The notes under the pieces: model-generated
Seen by the model: the letters and a program-made list of their open reading frames with translations, nothing else
The model's database searches: none
What the model was told of the DNA's origin: nothing
Program-made: the position numbers and the translations under genes
In this document: positions 56,053-64,000 of the stretch, in pieces
Position numbering within the stretch: the first letter of the stretch is position 1
How the letters are laid out: each line of letters begins with the position of its first letter
From: Rossellomorea arthrocnemi
GTDB lineage: Bacteria > Bacillota > Bacilli > Bacillales > Bacillaceae_B
NCBI RefSeq assembly: GCF_904424705.1
Contig: NZ_CAJGBF010000004.1
Location: forward strand, 186,001-250,000
Length of the DNA stretch: 64,000 bases
Reading direction: 5' to 3'

Positions 56053-56865
56053 GTGAATATAGAAAGTAGAACTTATCCTATTCAGTCAAAAGTGTTAAAT
56101 AAAGAATTATTAATAAAAATTTGTCAAGTCTTAGAAAATGACCATGAAAAGGAATTTAGAAGATTCAAAGAAGAACTGAAAATTACTAGACCAGAACTTT
56201 TTGAACAAAATATTGTGAATTTAGAGGATTATTTTCATGGAAGAGTAAGTATACTTCTGTATTGTTCTGATATGTCCACTTATGAATATAGTGCTGTAAA
56301 GCATTTAATTGAAGGAGGAGTTTTAGACTTTAAAAATGTTGTAACAATAAAATTGGAGTACACATCACACAATAGAGACAAAATTGAATTTTACGTAAGT
56401 CAAATTAAGCATAGAGATAGTTATATAAAGGTATTAGGAAGCAGCTCAGAATGGGTTAATGCAAAATTTGGATGGCTAAAAGAAATCGAAGATCATATAA
56501 AACCCCAAGAAAATTTTATTCTAAAGTACAAAAAGCTATGTACCATTTGGTTAAGTGCAATCCTTAGTTTCACAACTATTATGACAATGGTATTCCTTGT
56601 AGGTATTCTAAATGGTGAAAAAATAGGAATAGGAAGTATCTCGTATGATGGTTGGATTATTATATCATTTTTGTCACTCATTCCAATAGGTATTTGGTAC
56701 ATGTGGATTTCTGACCAAATAGAAAAGATTTGGCCCAGTGTAGAATTTGAATTTATACCAGAACATTATAACAAGGCAAAAAAATCAAGAAAACTTATAA
56801 GTTCAATTGGTATTGGAGTTGCTTTGCCGATAATACTTTTATTAATCAGTGAATACGTTCTATAA
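56053..56865 (+). CDS. hypothetical membrane protein paired with the resolvase
   Basis: A 270-residue protein: a soluble N-terminal part of about 160 residues with no recognised domain, then three C-terminal membrane helices (TIWLSAILSFTTIMTMVFLV; WIIISFLSLIPIGIWYMWI; LISSIGIGVALPIILLLIS). GTG start after aaggggga. The 12-base spacing suggests co-transcription with the recombinase. Soluble-sensor-plus-membrane layout is common among phage-defence effectors; that role is only inference. Confidence 0.6.
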   Translation: MNIESRTYPIQSKVLNKELLIKICQVLENDHEKEFRRFKEELKITRPELFEQNIVNLEDYFHGRVSILLYCSDMSTYEYSAVKHLIEGGVLDFKNVVTIKLEYTSHNRDKIEFYVSQIKHRDSYIKVLGSSSEWVNAKFGWLKEIEDHIKPQENFILKYKKLCTIWLSAILSFTTIMTMVFLVGILNGEKIGIGSISYDGWIIISFLSLIPIGIWYMWISDQIEKIWPSVEFEFIPEHYNKAKKSRKLISSIGIGVALPIILLLISEYVL

Positions 56866-57019
56866 AATATGTCTGAGTTACTTTAATATTGAACATATTG
56901 TTGGGCTTGGATATAATTGAATTAACGACATTAACCATCTACTTGGTTTGCAATTAACAATCATGCTTGCAATTTGTAACCCTCAAAAACTCAAATAAAC
57001 CTTGATATATAAACATTCT

Positions 57020-57135
57020 CAAGCAGTCCATGATGGGCGGCGGATTCACGATTGACAATCCGAACGCCATCGCATCATGCGGATGTGGATCATCATTTGT
57101 GACGGCGACGAATAAGGGTACGCCGGAAAATTGCT
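57020..57135 (+). other. attR: second copy of the yutM 3' end
   Basis: 116 bases match 44893-45008 at 108 positions; all eight differences fall at third codon positions and are silent. The last 37 bases are identical and form the crossover block; bases before it came with the element, and bases after it are the original host 3' end. 56866-57019 holds no recognisable gene. Confidence 0.9.
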
Positions 57136-57142
57136 AAAGATA

Positions 57143-57183
57143 AAAAGGGACGGACCTCTAAATCTAGAGGTCCGTCCCTTTTC
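57143..57183. terminator. original yutM terminator, now beyond attR
   Basis: A 14-pair stem (arm aagggacggacctc) with a T run on the plus strand and an A run before it, so it may also serve the minus-strand gene that follows. The stem is nearly the same as the fadE terminator. Confidence 0.9.
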
Positions 57184-57187
57184 AAGA

Positions 57188-57832
57188 TCATGAAATATTT
57201 TTCAGCGCTTCTTCCACAGGTGTGTCACCAGTCAAGATCTCGAATACCTTGTGATTCGTTTCTTCTATGGTTAAAGAGTCCACGAGCACCTTCGCAACAT
57301 CTGCACGGGAAATGTCCCGACTTTTATCTTCGATACTGGAAGCAGCTTCAATCTTACCGGTAGCATCTTCGAAGGAAAGAGAACCCGGGCGGACGATGGT
57401 GTAATTTAAGCCGCTCTCTTTCAAGTGAGAATCTGCTGCTCCTTTAGCCTTTAAGTAAAATTGCAATTCATCCGGGCCGCTTGAAGGGTTACCGGCACCC
57501 ATGGAGCTGAGCATGATAAAACGTTCAATTCCCATTTTCTTCGCATAATCTACTGCTTTTTTTGCGCCTTCCTGGTCGATGGCAAGTGTCTTATCGTCAC
57601 CTGTCGATCCGCCGCTGCCAGCTGCAAAGATAACGGCATTTACATTTTCAAGAGCATAAGAGAAATCCTGCTCAAGATCAGCAACAATGGGTCTTGCTCC
57701 CAAGTCTTCCAAATCCTTTGCCTGTTCTGTTTTCCGAATCATGGCTCTCACGAAATGCTGACTGCTATTTGAAAGCTCTTTCACTATATGACGGCCAGTG
57801 TGACCATTTGCTCCAATGACTAATACATTCAT
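57188..57832 (-). CDS. NAD(P)-binding atypical SDR protein (YhfK-like)
   Basis: A 214-residue atypical short-chain dehydrogenase fold: GANGHTGRHIVKEL is the nucleotide loop, then VIFAAGSGG, LSSMGAGNP and YTIVRPGSL. The classical YxxxK is replaced by a FYLKAKGAAD helix, typical of the NmrA/YhfK-like subgroup. ATG 57832 follows gagggaga. Probably a quinone or flavin reductase-like or NAD(P)-sensing protein; substrate unknown. It lies between yutM and yumC. Confidence 0.85.
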   Translation of the reverse strand: MNVLVIGANGHTGRHIVKELSNSSQHFVRAMIRKTEQAKDLEDLGARPIVADLEQDFSYALENVNAVIFAAGSGGSTGDDKTLAIDQEGAKKAVDYAKKMGIERFIMLSSMGAGNPSSGPDELQFYLKAKGAADSHLKESGLNYTIVRPGSLSFEDATGKIEAASSIEDKSRDISRADVAKVLVDSLTIEETNHKVFEILTGDTPVEEALKNIS

Positions 57833-57977
57833 TCTCTCCCTCATCCTTTATCTTAGATTTTTTGTCCTATTATTGGTCTACCCATCCATGGTGAAAATAA
57901 ACAATGTAGGGACGCGGTTAAGAGGAAGAAAATGAGCCTCTCGAGCATGGTATACACTCCCTCATCCTTAAAATAGT

Positions 57978-58011
57978 AAAAAGGCACAGGATTCAATTTC
58001 CTGTGCCTTCT
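57978..58011. terminator. terminator of yumC
   Basis: Stem aaggcacagga/tcctgtgcctt with an A run on the left (T run on the minus strand). Confidence 0.9.
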
Positions 58012-58019
58012 GATTAAGA

Positions 58020-59018
58020 TTAATCTGTAAACATGGACGTACTGTGCATCGGCTGCACTCTTGCCTTTGGATCCATATACGCTTTGGCATTATTGACCGC
58101 TGTCGGTGCTTCACCAAATCCACTGGCTATGAGTTTGACTTTTCCATCATACGTACTGATATCACCAGCGGCATAAATGCCTGGAATGTTCGTTTCCATT
58201 CTCGAATTCACCACAATTGAATTCTTTTCAATCTCAAGGCCCCAATCTTTAATCGGACCAAGGGACGAAACAAATCCGAAGTTGACAATTAACTCATCGA
58301 GGTCGATAATTTCCTTTTCGTCGCCTTTTGTTTCTTCTAATATCAACTGATTGATCTTTTCTTCTTCAACCACCAATTCTGACGGGACAAACGGTGTTTT
58401 CAATTCCACTGTGGAGTTATGTAAGTTCTCCACACTATGTTCGTGTGCTCTGAATTTATCACGTCTGTGCACGAGGTAAACCTTTTCTGCGATCGGTTCA
58501 AGCATCAGTGCCCAGTCAACAGCAGAGTCGCCGCCGCCGCAAATGACCACGTTTTTATCCCTGAAATGCTCCAGATTATCAACAAAGTAATGAAGATTTT
58601 TCCCTTCAAATTCTGATGCATGTTCGAGTTCTAAACGGCGGGGCTGGAAGGCACCATTTCCTGCCGTAATGATGATTGTTCTGGAAAAATGAATTTCCTT
58701 ATCCGTTGTGAGCTTAAACATGCCATCAGCCTGTTTTTCCACGCCTTCCACGGCTTGCTCAAGACAGATCGTCGTTTCGAACTTCGCCATTTGATCTTTT
58801 AAATTATTGACAAGATCCTGCGCCTTCACTTTAGGAAAACCGGCAACGTCATATATGTATTTCTCAGGATATAGAGTAGCAAGCTGCCCCCCGAGTTGTG
58901 GTAAGCTTTCGATGATCTTAACTGATGCTTTTCTCATACCGCCATAAAACGCTGTAAACAGCCCGGTAGGACCGCCGCCTATGATTGTGATATCATACAC
59001 TTTTTGATCTTCCTTCAA
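58020..59018 (-). CDS. yumC: ferredoxin-NADP+ reductase YumC (thioredoxin reductase-like)
   Basis: A 332-residue homodimeric FAD enzyme that moves electrons between NADPH and ferredoxin or flavodoxin. FAD motif [21 protein letters not shown] motif [14 protein letters not shown] and the C-terminal GIYAAGDIS plus [13 protein letters not shown] match B. subtilis YumC in length and sequence; the CxxC of thioredoxin reductase is absent. A TTG start at 59018, six bases after tggaggg, gives the family length. It could serve the P450 at 40 kb, by inference. Confidence 0.95.
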   Translation of the reverse strand: MKEDQKVYDITIIGGGPTGLFTAFYGGMRKASVKIIESLPQLGGQLATLYPEKYIYDVAGFPKVKAQDLVNNLKDQMAKFETTICLEQAVEGVEKQADGMFKLTTDKEIHFSRTIIITAGNGAFQPRRLELEHASEFEGKNLHYFVDNLEHFRDKNVVICGGGDSAVDWALMLEPIAEKVYLVHRRDKFRAHEHSVENLHNSTVELKTPFVPSELVVEEEKINQLILEETKGDEKEIIDLDELIVNFGFVSSLGPIKDWGLEIEKNSIVVNSRMETNIPGIYAAGDISTYDGKVKLIASGFGEAPTAVNNAKAYMDPKARVQPMHSTSMFTD

Positions 59019-59161
59019 CTGGATCCCTCCAACAATTAAGATGTATTTCATATTAATTTATTCTATCATACCGTTTTCGATTCTTCACAATAATTGGCTT
59101 TATAAGTGGGAATAATCAGTCTATTTGATGGGGGTGACTGCGACTTTTGTTGGAGGGTTAC

Positions 59162-59587
59162 GGCATGTTCGACGTATGCTTGTCGGGCTTGGGAGAGCCG
59201 CCTCTGCTTTTCTGTGTCCAGCTCCAGGGCTTAGAGACTCGAGGTCATAAGTCAAACATGCCAAAAAGGCAAATAGCGCCTTTCCGGCATGTTCGTCTTA
59301 TGCTTGTCGGGCCTGAGCGAGCCGCCTCCGCTTTTCTGTGTGTCCAGCTCCGGCGGCTAGTCCCTCGAGGTCATAAGCTAAAACGACCAAAAAGGCAAGG
59401 GGCGCCTTTCCGGTCGTTTCATCTTATGCTTGTCGGGCCTGGGCAAGCCGCCTCCGCTTTTCTGTGTCCAGCTCCGGCGGCTAGTCCCTTGAGGTCATAA
59501 GCTAAAACGACCAAAAAGGCAAGGGGCGCCTTTCCGGTCGTTTCATCTTATGCTTGTCGGGCCTGGGCAAGCCGCCTCCGCTTTTCT
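59162..59587. repeat. second tandem array of structured repeats (family A)
   Basis: A partial unit (about 59162-59212) is followed by three full units (59214-59340, 59341-59465, 59466-59587). The last two are identical apart from one base, so they are a recent duplication. Variable stems are acatgcc/ggcatgt and aacgacc/ggtcgtt around the same aaaaaggcaa...cgcctttcc core. The array lies between the divergent yumC and yumB genes. 59588-59895 has no other recognised feature. Confidence 0.9.
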
Positions 59588-59920
59588 AAATATTCTTAAG
59601 TTTCCAATTTACGATATACATCTTGAAAATGATTGGTAAAAAGAATATTATGTAATGTAGGCATATTGTTAAGAATTTATGACAATTTTCGCATAACTAT
59701 GTAGTAGTTCGTGAAATACGTCACATACTTTTGTTTTTATATTTTTCATACAGTATTTTCCTCTTTGAATGAAGGAAAACATCGCGTTTGATTTGTTTTA
59801 GTTTCTTTTTTATAGGGAAAAAGATAATAGCATCAGATTGAACGGGATAAAAACGCATAATGTGGAGGACTCTAAGGAGTATCCAAAGCAAATTTATCAA
59901 AAAAGGTGGATGTGATTCAG

Positions 59921-61138
59921 TTGAGAAAGCCAAGAATCGTTGTATTAGGTGCAGGTTATGGTGGATTAATGACGGTAACCCGTCTTCAAAAACAATTAGG
60001 AACAAATGAAGCAGAAATTATTTTAATTAATAAGAATGATTATCATTACGAAACCACTTGGTTACACGAAGCTTCTGCCGGTACGCTCCATCACGATCGT
60101 GTACGCTACGACGTTAAAGATGTGGTCAACACAAGCAAAGTGAATTTCCTGCAAGCCACTGTGGAAGATATCAAAGTGGATGAGAAGAAGGTCATCACAG
60201 GTGAAGGTGAAGTAGAATTCGATTACTTGGTTGTTGCTCTAGGTGCAGAATCTGAAACATTCGGAATTCAAGGTCTTCATGAGCATGCATTCATGATTTC
60301 AAATATTAACTCTGCACGACAAATCCGTGAGCACATTGAACTGCAATTTGCTACGTATAAAAACGAAGGTGAATTGAACGATGAACGCTTAACCATCGTT
60401 GTAGGTGGAGCAGGCTTCACAGGAATCGAATTCTTAGGCGAATTAGGTAACCGTGTTCCTGAACTTTGTCATGAATATGATATCGACCGTAAGAAAGTAC
60501 GGATTGTATGTGTGGAAGCTGCTCCAATGATCCTTCCTGGATTTGATCCTGAGCTAGTGAAATACGCCCGTGCCAAGCTTGAGAAAAAGGGTGTTGAATT
60601 CCATATCGGAACTCCACTTAAAGAAGCAAAAGCAGATAGCGTTCTCATCGCTAAAGGTGAAGACGAAGTAGAAGAAATCAAGGCAGGTACGATCGTATGG
60701 GCTGCAGGTGTACGTGGTAACTCCATCATTGAAAGAGCCGGAATTGAAAACATGCGTGCTCGTGTGAAAATCAATCGGGATCTTCGCGCACCGGGACATG
60801 ACAACATCTTCATCATCGGTGACTGTTCACTTATGATTAATGAAGAAACAGAGCGTCCATACCCTCCTACTGCACAGATCGCCATGCAACAAGGTGAAGT
60901 ATGTGCACGCAACATCGCTTCTCTGCTTCACGGCAAAGAGGACTTGGAATTATTCACTCCAGACATTAAAGGAACAGTATGTTCCCTTGGTGAAGACGAT
61001 GCAATCGGTGTCGTTTACGGTAAGAAAATCACTGGTACAAAAGCTTCCTTCATGAAGAAAGTCGTCGACAACCGTGCTCTTTACATGGTTGGTGGACCAT
61101 CACTTGTCTTCAAAAAAGGAAAGTTCAAGTTCTTTTAA
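59921..61138 (+). CDS. yumB: type II NADH:quinone dehydrogenase YumB
   Basis: A 405-residue NDH-2 that oxidises NADH and reduces menaquinone at the membrane without pumping protons. FAD motif [16 protein letters not shown] motif [27 protein letters not shown] and the quinone-site [12 protein letters not shown] are present. A TTG start gives RKPRIVVLG as in B. subtilis YumB; aaaaggtgga lies about 12 bases upstream, and GTG codons at 59906 and 59912 are alternatives. A terminator follows. Confidence 0.93.
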   Translation: MRKPRIVVLGAGYGGLMTVTRLQKQLGTNEAEIILINKNDYHYETTWLHEASAGTLHHDRVRYDVKDVVNTSKVNFLQATVEDIKVDEKKVITGEGEVEFDYLVVALGAESETFGIQGLHEHAFMISNINSARQIREHIELQFATYKNEGELNDERLTIVVGGAGFTGIEFLGELGNRVPELCHEYDIDRKKVRIVCVEAAPMILPGFDPELVKYARAKLEKKGVEFHIGTPLKEAKADSVLIAKGEDEVEEIKAGTIVWAAGVRGNSIIERAGIENMRARVKINRDLRAPGHDNIFIIGDCSLMINEETERPYPPTAQIAMQQGEVCARNIASLLHGKEDLELFTPDIKGTVCSLGEDDAIGVVYGKKITGTKASFMKKVVDNRALYMVGGPSLVFKKGKFKFF

Positions 61139-61155
61139 GTCTTACATGAATAAAT

Positions 61156-61189
61156 AAAAAAGCAGGGTGGATTCCACTCTGCTTTTTTT
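61156..61189 (+). terminator. terminator of yumB
   Basis: Stem aagcagggtgg/ccactctgctt (one G-U) and a T run. Confidence 0.9.
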
Positions 61190-61314
61190 CAGTTTCAGGT
61201 ATTAGATCGTTTTGCCAAAAAGGTAAAGAATACATATACTCAATTCGGCCTTATGCTTGACGGTGCTGAACGAGACGTTTTTCGTTTGTATTTATGCAAT
61301 TGGGGGTGTGTACA

Positions 61315-61797
61315 GTGAAAAGGGGAAAGGTTTGGCTTGCCGTGGCAGGTCTGGTGATTGATGAAAATGGTAAATGGCTGGTCGTGAAAAAGAAATACAG
61401 CGGATTAAAGGGCATGTGGTCACTTCCGGCAGGATTTGTCAATGCAGGCGAGACGGTCGATGAAGCTGTGATAAGAGAAGTGAAGGAAGAGACAGGATTA
61501 GACACAACCATTAAAGGGATCGTTGGCGTGAGATCAGGAGTCCTTCAACACGACATCAGCGATAACATGATGATCTTTCTGTTGGAGAATGAGGAAACTT
61601 CTTCTATGGAGATGGAAGAAGCTGAATTATGGGATGTCCAGTGGAAGTCTCCTCAGGAATTATTAAGGGACGAGAAGACATCTGTGATGGTGTATGAGAT
61701 GATCAAACGATCGGGATCTCAGCATGAATTGAACATGATTGAAGGAATCAACCCAGGGACTCAATTTGCCTATACACAGTACCGGTTATTTTTATAA
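61315..61797 (+). CDS. NUDIX hydrolase
   Basis: A 160-residue NUDIX-fold pyrophosphohydrolase with a full signature, [20 protein letters not shown] followed by TGL, holding the metal-binding Glu residues. Substrate is likely a nucleoside diphosphate derivative, but not decidable. A GTG start at 61315 is six bases after gggggtgt; the frame extends upstream to 61294 without a site. It stands between yumB and yuiA. Confidence 0.88.
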   Translation: MKRGKVWLAVAGLVIDENGKWLVVKKKYSGLKGMWSLPAGFVNAGETVDEAVIREVKEETGLDTTIKGIVGVRSGVLQHDISDNMMIFLLENEETSSMEMEEAELWDVQWKSPQELLRDEKTSVMVYEMIKRSGSQHELNMIEGINPGTQFAYTQYRLFL

Positions 61798-61955
61798 AAT
61801 TCTGTAAATATTAAGAAAAAAAGAGATAACGAAAGAAAAACATAAATGTATTCGCTTTCTTTGAGGTACATCCCCTTTATTGTCCCTTTTCTTTATTCTG
61901 AAGAGATGGTATATTATCAGAAAATTAAGAAATTAAAGAAAAGGGAGAGGGAATT

Positions 61956-62081
61956 ATGAGAGCTACTGCAAGTACTAAAACGAAATATTGTCTTTACTGT
62001 TCAGGAAAAGGATACTTTCAGTTAGTGTTGGGTGGTTCTGAAACGTGTCCGTGCTGCGGAGGCAGCGGGAAACAAAAATAA
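61956..62081 (+). CDS. yuiA: YuiA-like zinc-knuckle peptide
   Basis: A 41-residue peptide with two DnaJ-type cysteine knuckles, CLYCSGKGY (residues 12-20) and CPCCGGSGK (31-39), probably binding one zinc ion. ATG 61956 follows aagggagaggg. It corresponds in place and type to yuiA, which precedes yuiB in B. subtilis. A terminator follows. Function unknown. Confidence 0.85.
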   Translation: MRATASTKTKYCLYCSGKGYFQLVLGGSETCPCCGGSGKQK

Positions 62082-62104
62082 CCCCTGTAGAATAGAGGAT
62101 AAAA

Positions 62105-62148
62105 GCAGACCTAATGACGGTGGGATACCGACATTGGGTCTGTTTTTT
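62105..62148 (+). terminator. terminator of yuiA
   Basis: Outer stem cagaccta/tgggtctg (with wobble) around an inner hairpin (gtggga/taccgac region), then six T. Confidence 0.85.
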
Positions 62149-62208
62149 ATGTACACATGATAAATAAGTTTATTTTGTGAATAAACCACAAATCTTTCCT
62201 TGAAAATA

Positions 62209-62238
62209 TTGACGCTTACATTTCACTCGGGGTACACT
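62209..62238 (+). promoter_or_regulatory. promoter of yuiB
   Basis: TTGACG (62209-62214), 18 bases, TACACT (62233-62238). Confidence 0.55.
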
Positions 62239-62270
62239 ATTCTTTAGTGTTATGGAGGTGTAATTGGAAA

Positions 62271-62588
62271 ATGCCTATACATGTAATGATTATTTCGATG
62301 CTTCTATTTTTTGTTCTATTTTTCGGAATAGGTTTTTTGTTAAATATGTTATTGCGTATGACTTGGATCATGGCCATCATTTATCCGATTGTCGTTATAT
62401 TTATCGTGGACGAAGTTCGTTTTATAGATTATTTCCGAAATGCTGGAGAGTCTTTTTCAGAACTTGGGACAAGGCTAAGCCACTTGGCTGTAGCGGACCT
62501 CGTTATTCTCGGAAGCGGTCTCGCGGGTGCCATCCTTTCCGGCATCGTGATGAGGATTCTAAGAGCAAAAGGATATCGTATGTTTTAA
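62271..62588 (+). CDS. yuiB: membrane protein YuiB
   Basis: A 105-residue protein with three predicted membrane helices (MIISMLLFFVLFFGIGFLL; TWIMAIIYPIVVIFIVDEV; LVILGSGLAGAILSGIVM). Sequence and place match B. subtilis YuiB. ATG 62271 is about 12 bases after ggaggtg; an upstream in-frame reading from 62247 overlaps that site. Function unknown. Confidence 0.85.
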   Translation: MPIHVMIISMLLFFVLFFGIGFLLNMLLRMTWIMAIIYPIVVIFIVDEVRFIDYFRNAGESFSELGTRLSHLAVADLVILGSGLAGAILSGIVMRILRAKGYRMF

Positions 62589-62590
62589 CC

Positions 62591-62636
62591 AAATCCGTTT
62601 AACCGGGAATTAAATCCCGGATTGAACGGATTTTTT
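62591..62636 (+). terminator. terminator of yuiB
   Basis: Two nested stems, aatccgtt/gaacggatt and ccggga/tcccgg, followed by six T. Confidence 0.9.
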
Positions 62637-62687
62637 ATTATGATTGAAAAGTAAAGGCTCTGGTTGTGGGAAAAGCGAGAAGAGGTT

Positions 62688-62770
62688 GAATCCGCTTCAG
62701 GTACTCGCTTTCCCTGGGGCTGGAAGTGAGCCTCAGGGATCTCACCTGTCCAGTTTTTCCCGGATCTCCA
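62688..62770 (-). repeat. degenerate dispersed repeat (family B), inverted copy
   Basis: Sequence ccgcttcaggtactcgcttt, ggggctgg, gtgagcctc and ctcacctgtccag follows the reverse complement of the copy at 13721-13844, with substitutions and a gap. Confidence 0.65.
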
Positions 62771-63126
62771 GTTATAGATTAAATGATACCAGCCAGATCA
62801 TATGTAGAAAACACCAATCGTTTTTTATCACACATTTGTCATTAGACTATCAGAATATAGAAGCACAGAGTAGAGCGGAAAGGAACGGTCCCTATCTTCA
62901 GGCAATTGCCCAGCAAAACAAAGCTCTAAAAGCTTTTATTTTGTAAGTATTTTCTTAAAACAGTACATACTAGTTGAAGTGAGGAATGACCCGTCTTAAA
63001 AGGGTTTTTCACGAGAAAACAGCTACATCCTTAATTTCCAAATATTGAAACTATTCGATTTTTTTATCAATTTATGCATATATCTCCTCACCAATGGGAA
63101 GTATGAAGGGTGGGAGGAGTGAATAC

Positions 63127-63831
63127 ATGAATCTGTTTAACATGTGGACGAAGAGATTCGTTATGATCATTTTGTTTATCTTTGCACTAGGGACGACCTT
63201 TCAATCAGTCTCGGGTGTAGAAGCGCAAACCTTTAAAACCTGGTTGATGAACAAGGGTGACAGTGATCAAACAAGTATAGATTATAAAGAACATAAGACA
63301 AGTCCCTTGAAGTTATCATTGAAGTTTCTTAAAAGGTTTACAGGGTACGAGACAAAAGTGTCAGCAAGTGCATCTGTTAAACCGTCTACACTGGAAGAAT
63401 CCGTTGATTGGGATCAATATACGAAACATACGGTTGTAGCAACGGGCTATACAGCCGGTGTTGAATCGACCGGGAAGAATCCGGACCATCCCCTCTATGG
63501 AATTACATACTCAGGAGTGAAAGTGAAGCGGGATCTATATTCTACGATTGCAGCCGATACTTCTGTCTATCCCATCGGTACCATCCTCTTTATCCCCAAT
63601 TATGGATATGGGGTCGTAGCCGATACTGGGAGTGCAATCAAAGGAAATAAGTTGGACCTTTATTATGAAACAGTGGACGATGTGTATAATGAATGGGGCA
63701 AACAGACAATAGACGTCTATGTGGTCCAGATGGGTACAGGAGAGTTATCAGAACAAGAATTAGCGGCTCTTAATGAAAATAAATCCATGCAGGTGTTCCG
63801 GCAACAGATTCTATCACCTGAAGAAGAATGA
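63127..63831 (+). CDS. yuiC: 3D-domain muralytic protein YuiC
   Basis: A 234-residue exported protein with an N-terminal hydrophobic signal ([20 protein letters not shown]) and a C-terminal 3D (Asp-Asp-Asp) domain: [19 protein letters not shown] and [20 protein letters not shown] hold the three Asp. 3D domains are the catalytic part of MltA-like transglycosylases; YuiC of B. subtilis is a stationary-phase cell-wall lytic enzyme. ATG 63127 follows gtgggagga. A terminator follows. Confidence 0.9.
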   Translation: MNLFNMWTKRFVMIILFIFALGTTFQSVSGVEAQTFKTWLMNKGDSDQTSIDYKEHKTSPLKLSLKFLKRFTGYETKVSASASVKPSTLEESVDWDQYTKHTVVATGYTAGVESTGKNPDHPLYGITYSGVKVKRDLYSTIAADTSVYPIGTILFIPNYGYGVVADTGSAIKGNKLDLYYETVDDVYNEWGKQTIDVYVVQMGTGELSEQELAALNENKSMQVFRQQILSPEEE

Positions 63832-63834
63832 ATG

Positions 63835-63872
63835 AAAAAAGCACACAGTTCAATATCACTGTGTGCTTTTTT
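63835..63872 (+). terminator. terminator of yuiC
   Basis: Stem aaaagcacacagt/actgtgtgctttt and a T run; the A run on the left makes it possibly bidirectional. Confidence 0.92.
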
Positions 63873-63974
63873 AATATACCGGACTTAATAGTAAGGACCG
63901 CATGTATAGCTAAAGACAAAGGTCTCCATCCTCTTGGATCCGTTTAACAACATAGGAAAAAGGGGAAAAGTAAT

Positions 63975-64000
63975 ATGAGATGCGAATTCAGAAGGAGTGG
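63975..64000 (+). other. possible start of another gene at the window edge
   Basis: An ATG follows aaaaggggaaaag by five bases and stays open to the edge, eight codons only. Alternatively gaaggagtgg at the very end is a ribosome site for a gene beyond the window. It cannot be decided. Confidence 0.2.

Larger units (their letters stand above)
44972..57135. mobile_element. integrative element of about 12.1 kb inserted in the 3' end of yutM
   Basis: Bounded by copies of the yutM 3' end: 44893-45008 and 57020-57135, identical over the last 37 bases (44972-45008, 57099-57135). A tyrosine integrase lies just inside the left end. The interior is AT-richer than the flanks and interrupts the conserved yutM-yumC neighbourhood. 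Cargo: integrase, membrane protein, replication-initiator-like protein, LAGLIDADG endonuclease, RNase H-like protein, two Mrr-type nucleases (one fused to a helicase), resolvase and a membrane protein. No relaxase, conjugation or phage structural genes are seen, so transfer would need a helper. Confidence 0.92.

Noticed and set aside
44972..57135. Prophage
   Set aside because: No capsid, portal, terminase, tail or lysis genes were seen; the content is that of a small integrative element.
44972..57135. Integrative conjugative element
   Set aside because: No relaxase, coupling protein or VirB4-type ATPase is encoded, so self-transfer is not supported.
59147..59500. 117-codon open frame over the second repeat array
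   Set aside because: Same cause: reads through family A repeat units; no homology or start signal.
62644..62946. 100-codon open frame between yuiB and yuiC
   Set aside because: Overlaps the degenerate family B repeat and lacks a ribosome site or protein-like composition.

Overview
The window is chromosomal DNA from a low-to-moderate GC Gram-positive endospore former of the Bacillaceae. From fadN to yuiC the gene order follows the B. subtilis yus-yur-yun-yut-yum-yui segment almost gene for gene (fadN-fadA-fadE, yusI, gcvH, yusG, yusF, yusE, yusD, metNPQ, yurZ, sufCDSUB, yunF-E-D-C-B, lytH, lipA, yutC-D-E-F-G-H-I, yuzD, yutJ, yuzB, yutM, yumC, yumB, yuiA-B-C). Several sporulation genes (yunB, lytH, yutC-like, yutH) and GGAGG-type ribosome sites, with frequent TTG and GTG starts, fit this. 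Genus cannot be fixed from sequence alone; dispersed repeats and gene content look like Rossellomorea/Bacillus-type organisms.

Layout. 1-13.6 kb: a beta-oxidation operon; a short-chain dehydrogenase/ArsR unit whose promoter sits inside a perfect dyad; the gcvH region; a SAM-riboswitch-controlled methionine ABC importer; and yurZ. 14-19.3 kb: the sufCDSUB iron-sulfur assembly operon. 19.4-29 kb: the yunFEDC block, an HD-GYP gene, yunB, a lysine riboswitch driving an NhaC-type transporter, and an SNF-type transporter with its 35-residue MetS small subunit. 29-45 kb: spore and housekeeping yut genes, lipoyl synthase, a cytochrome P450 behind a large palindromic operator, a small XRE regulator with a convergent Sda-like gene, redox enzymes, and the A-type Fe-S carrier gene yutM.

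45-57.1 kb is an integrated element of about 12.1 kb inserted in the 3' end of yutM. A tyrosine integrase lies next to yutM, and a 116-base second copy of the yutM 3' end lies at the far boundary. The element is visibly AT-richer. It carries a replication-initiator-like gene with a structured leader, an HTH-LAGLIDADG endonuclease, an RNase H-like protein, a membrane-anchored Mrr-type nuclease, an 835-residue Mrr-nuclease/SF2-helicase/helicase-associated-repeat fusion, a serine resolvase, and membrane proteins of unknown function. This cargo is the most likely place for an undescribed, probably defence-related, system. 57.1-64 kb returns to the core: a NAD(P)-binding protein, yumC, yumB, a NUDIX hydrolase, yuiA, yuiB and yuiC.

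Dispersed repeats of two families are present. One is a 120-125 base unit in tandem arrays (31.3-31.8 kb and 59.2-59.6 kb) whose nested stems change together between copies. The other is a roughly 100-base palindromic repeat in four copies. A 285-base MITE-like segment with 15-base perfect terminal inverted repeats lies at 35.2-35.5 kb. No rRNA, tRNA, CRISPR array or intact IS transposase was seen.
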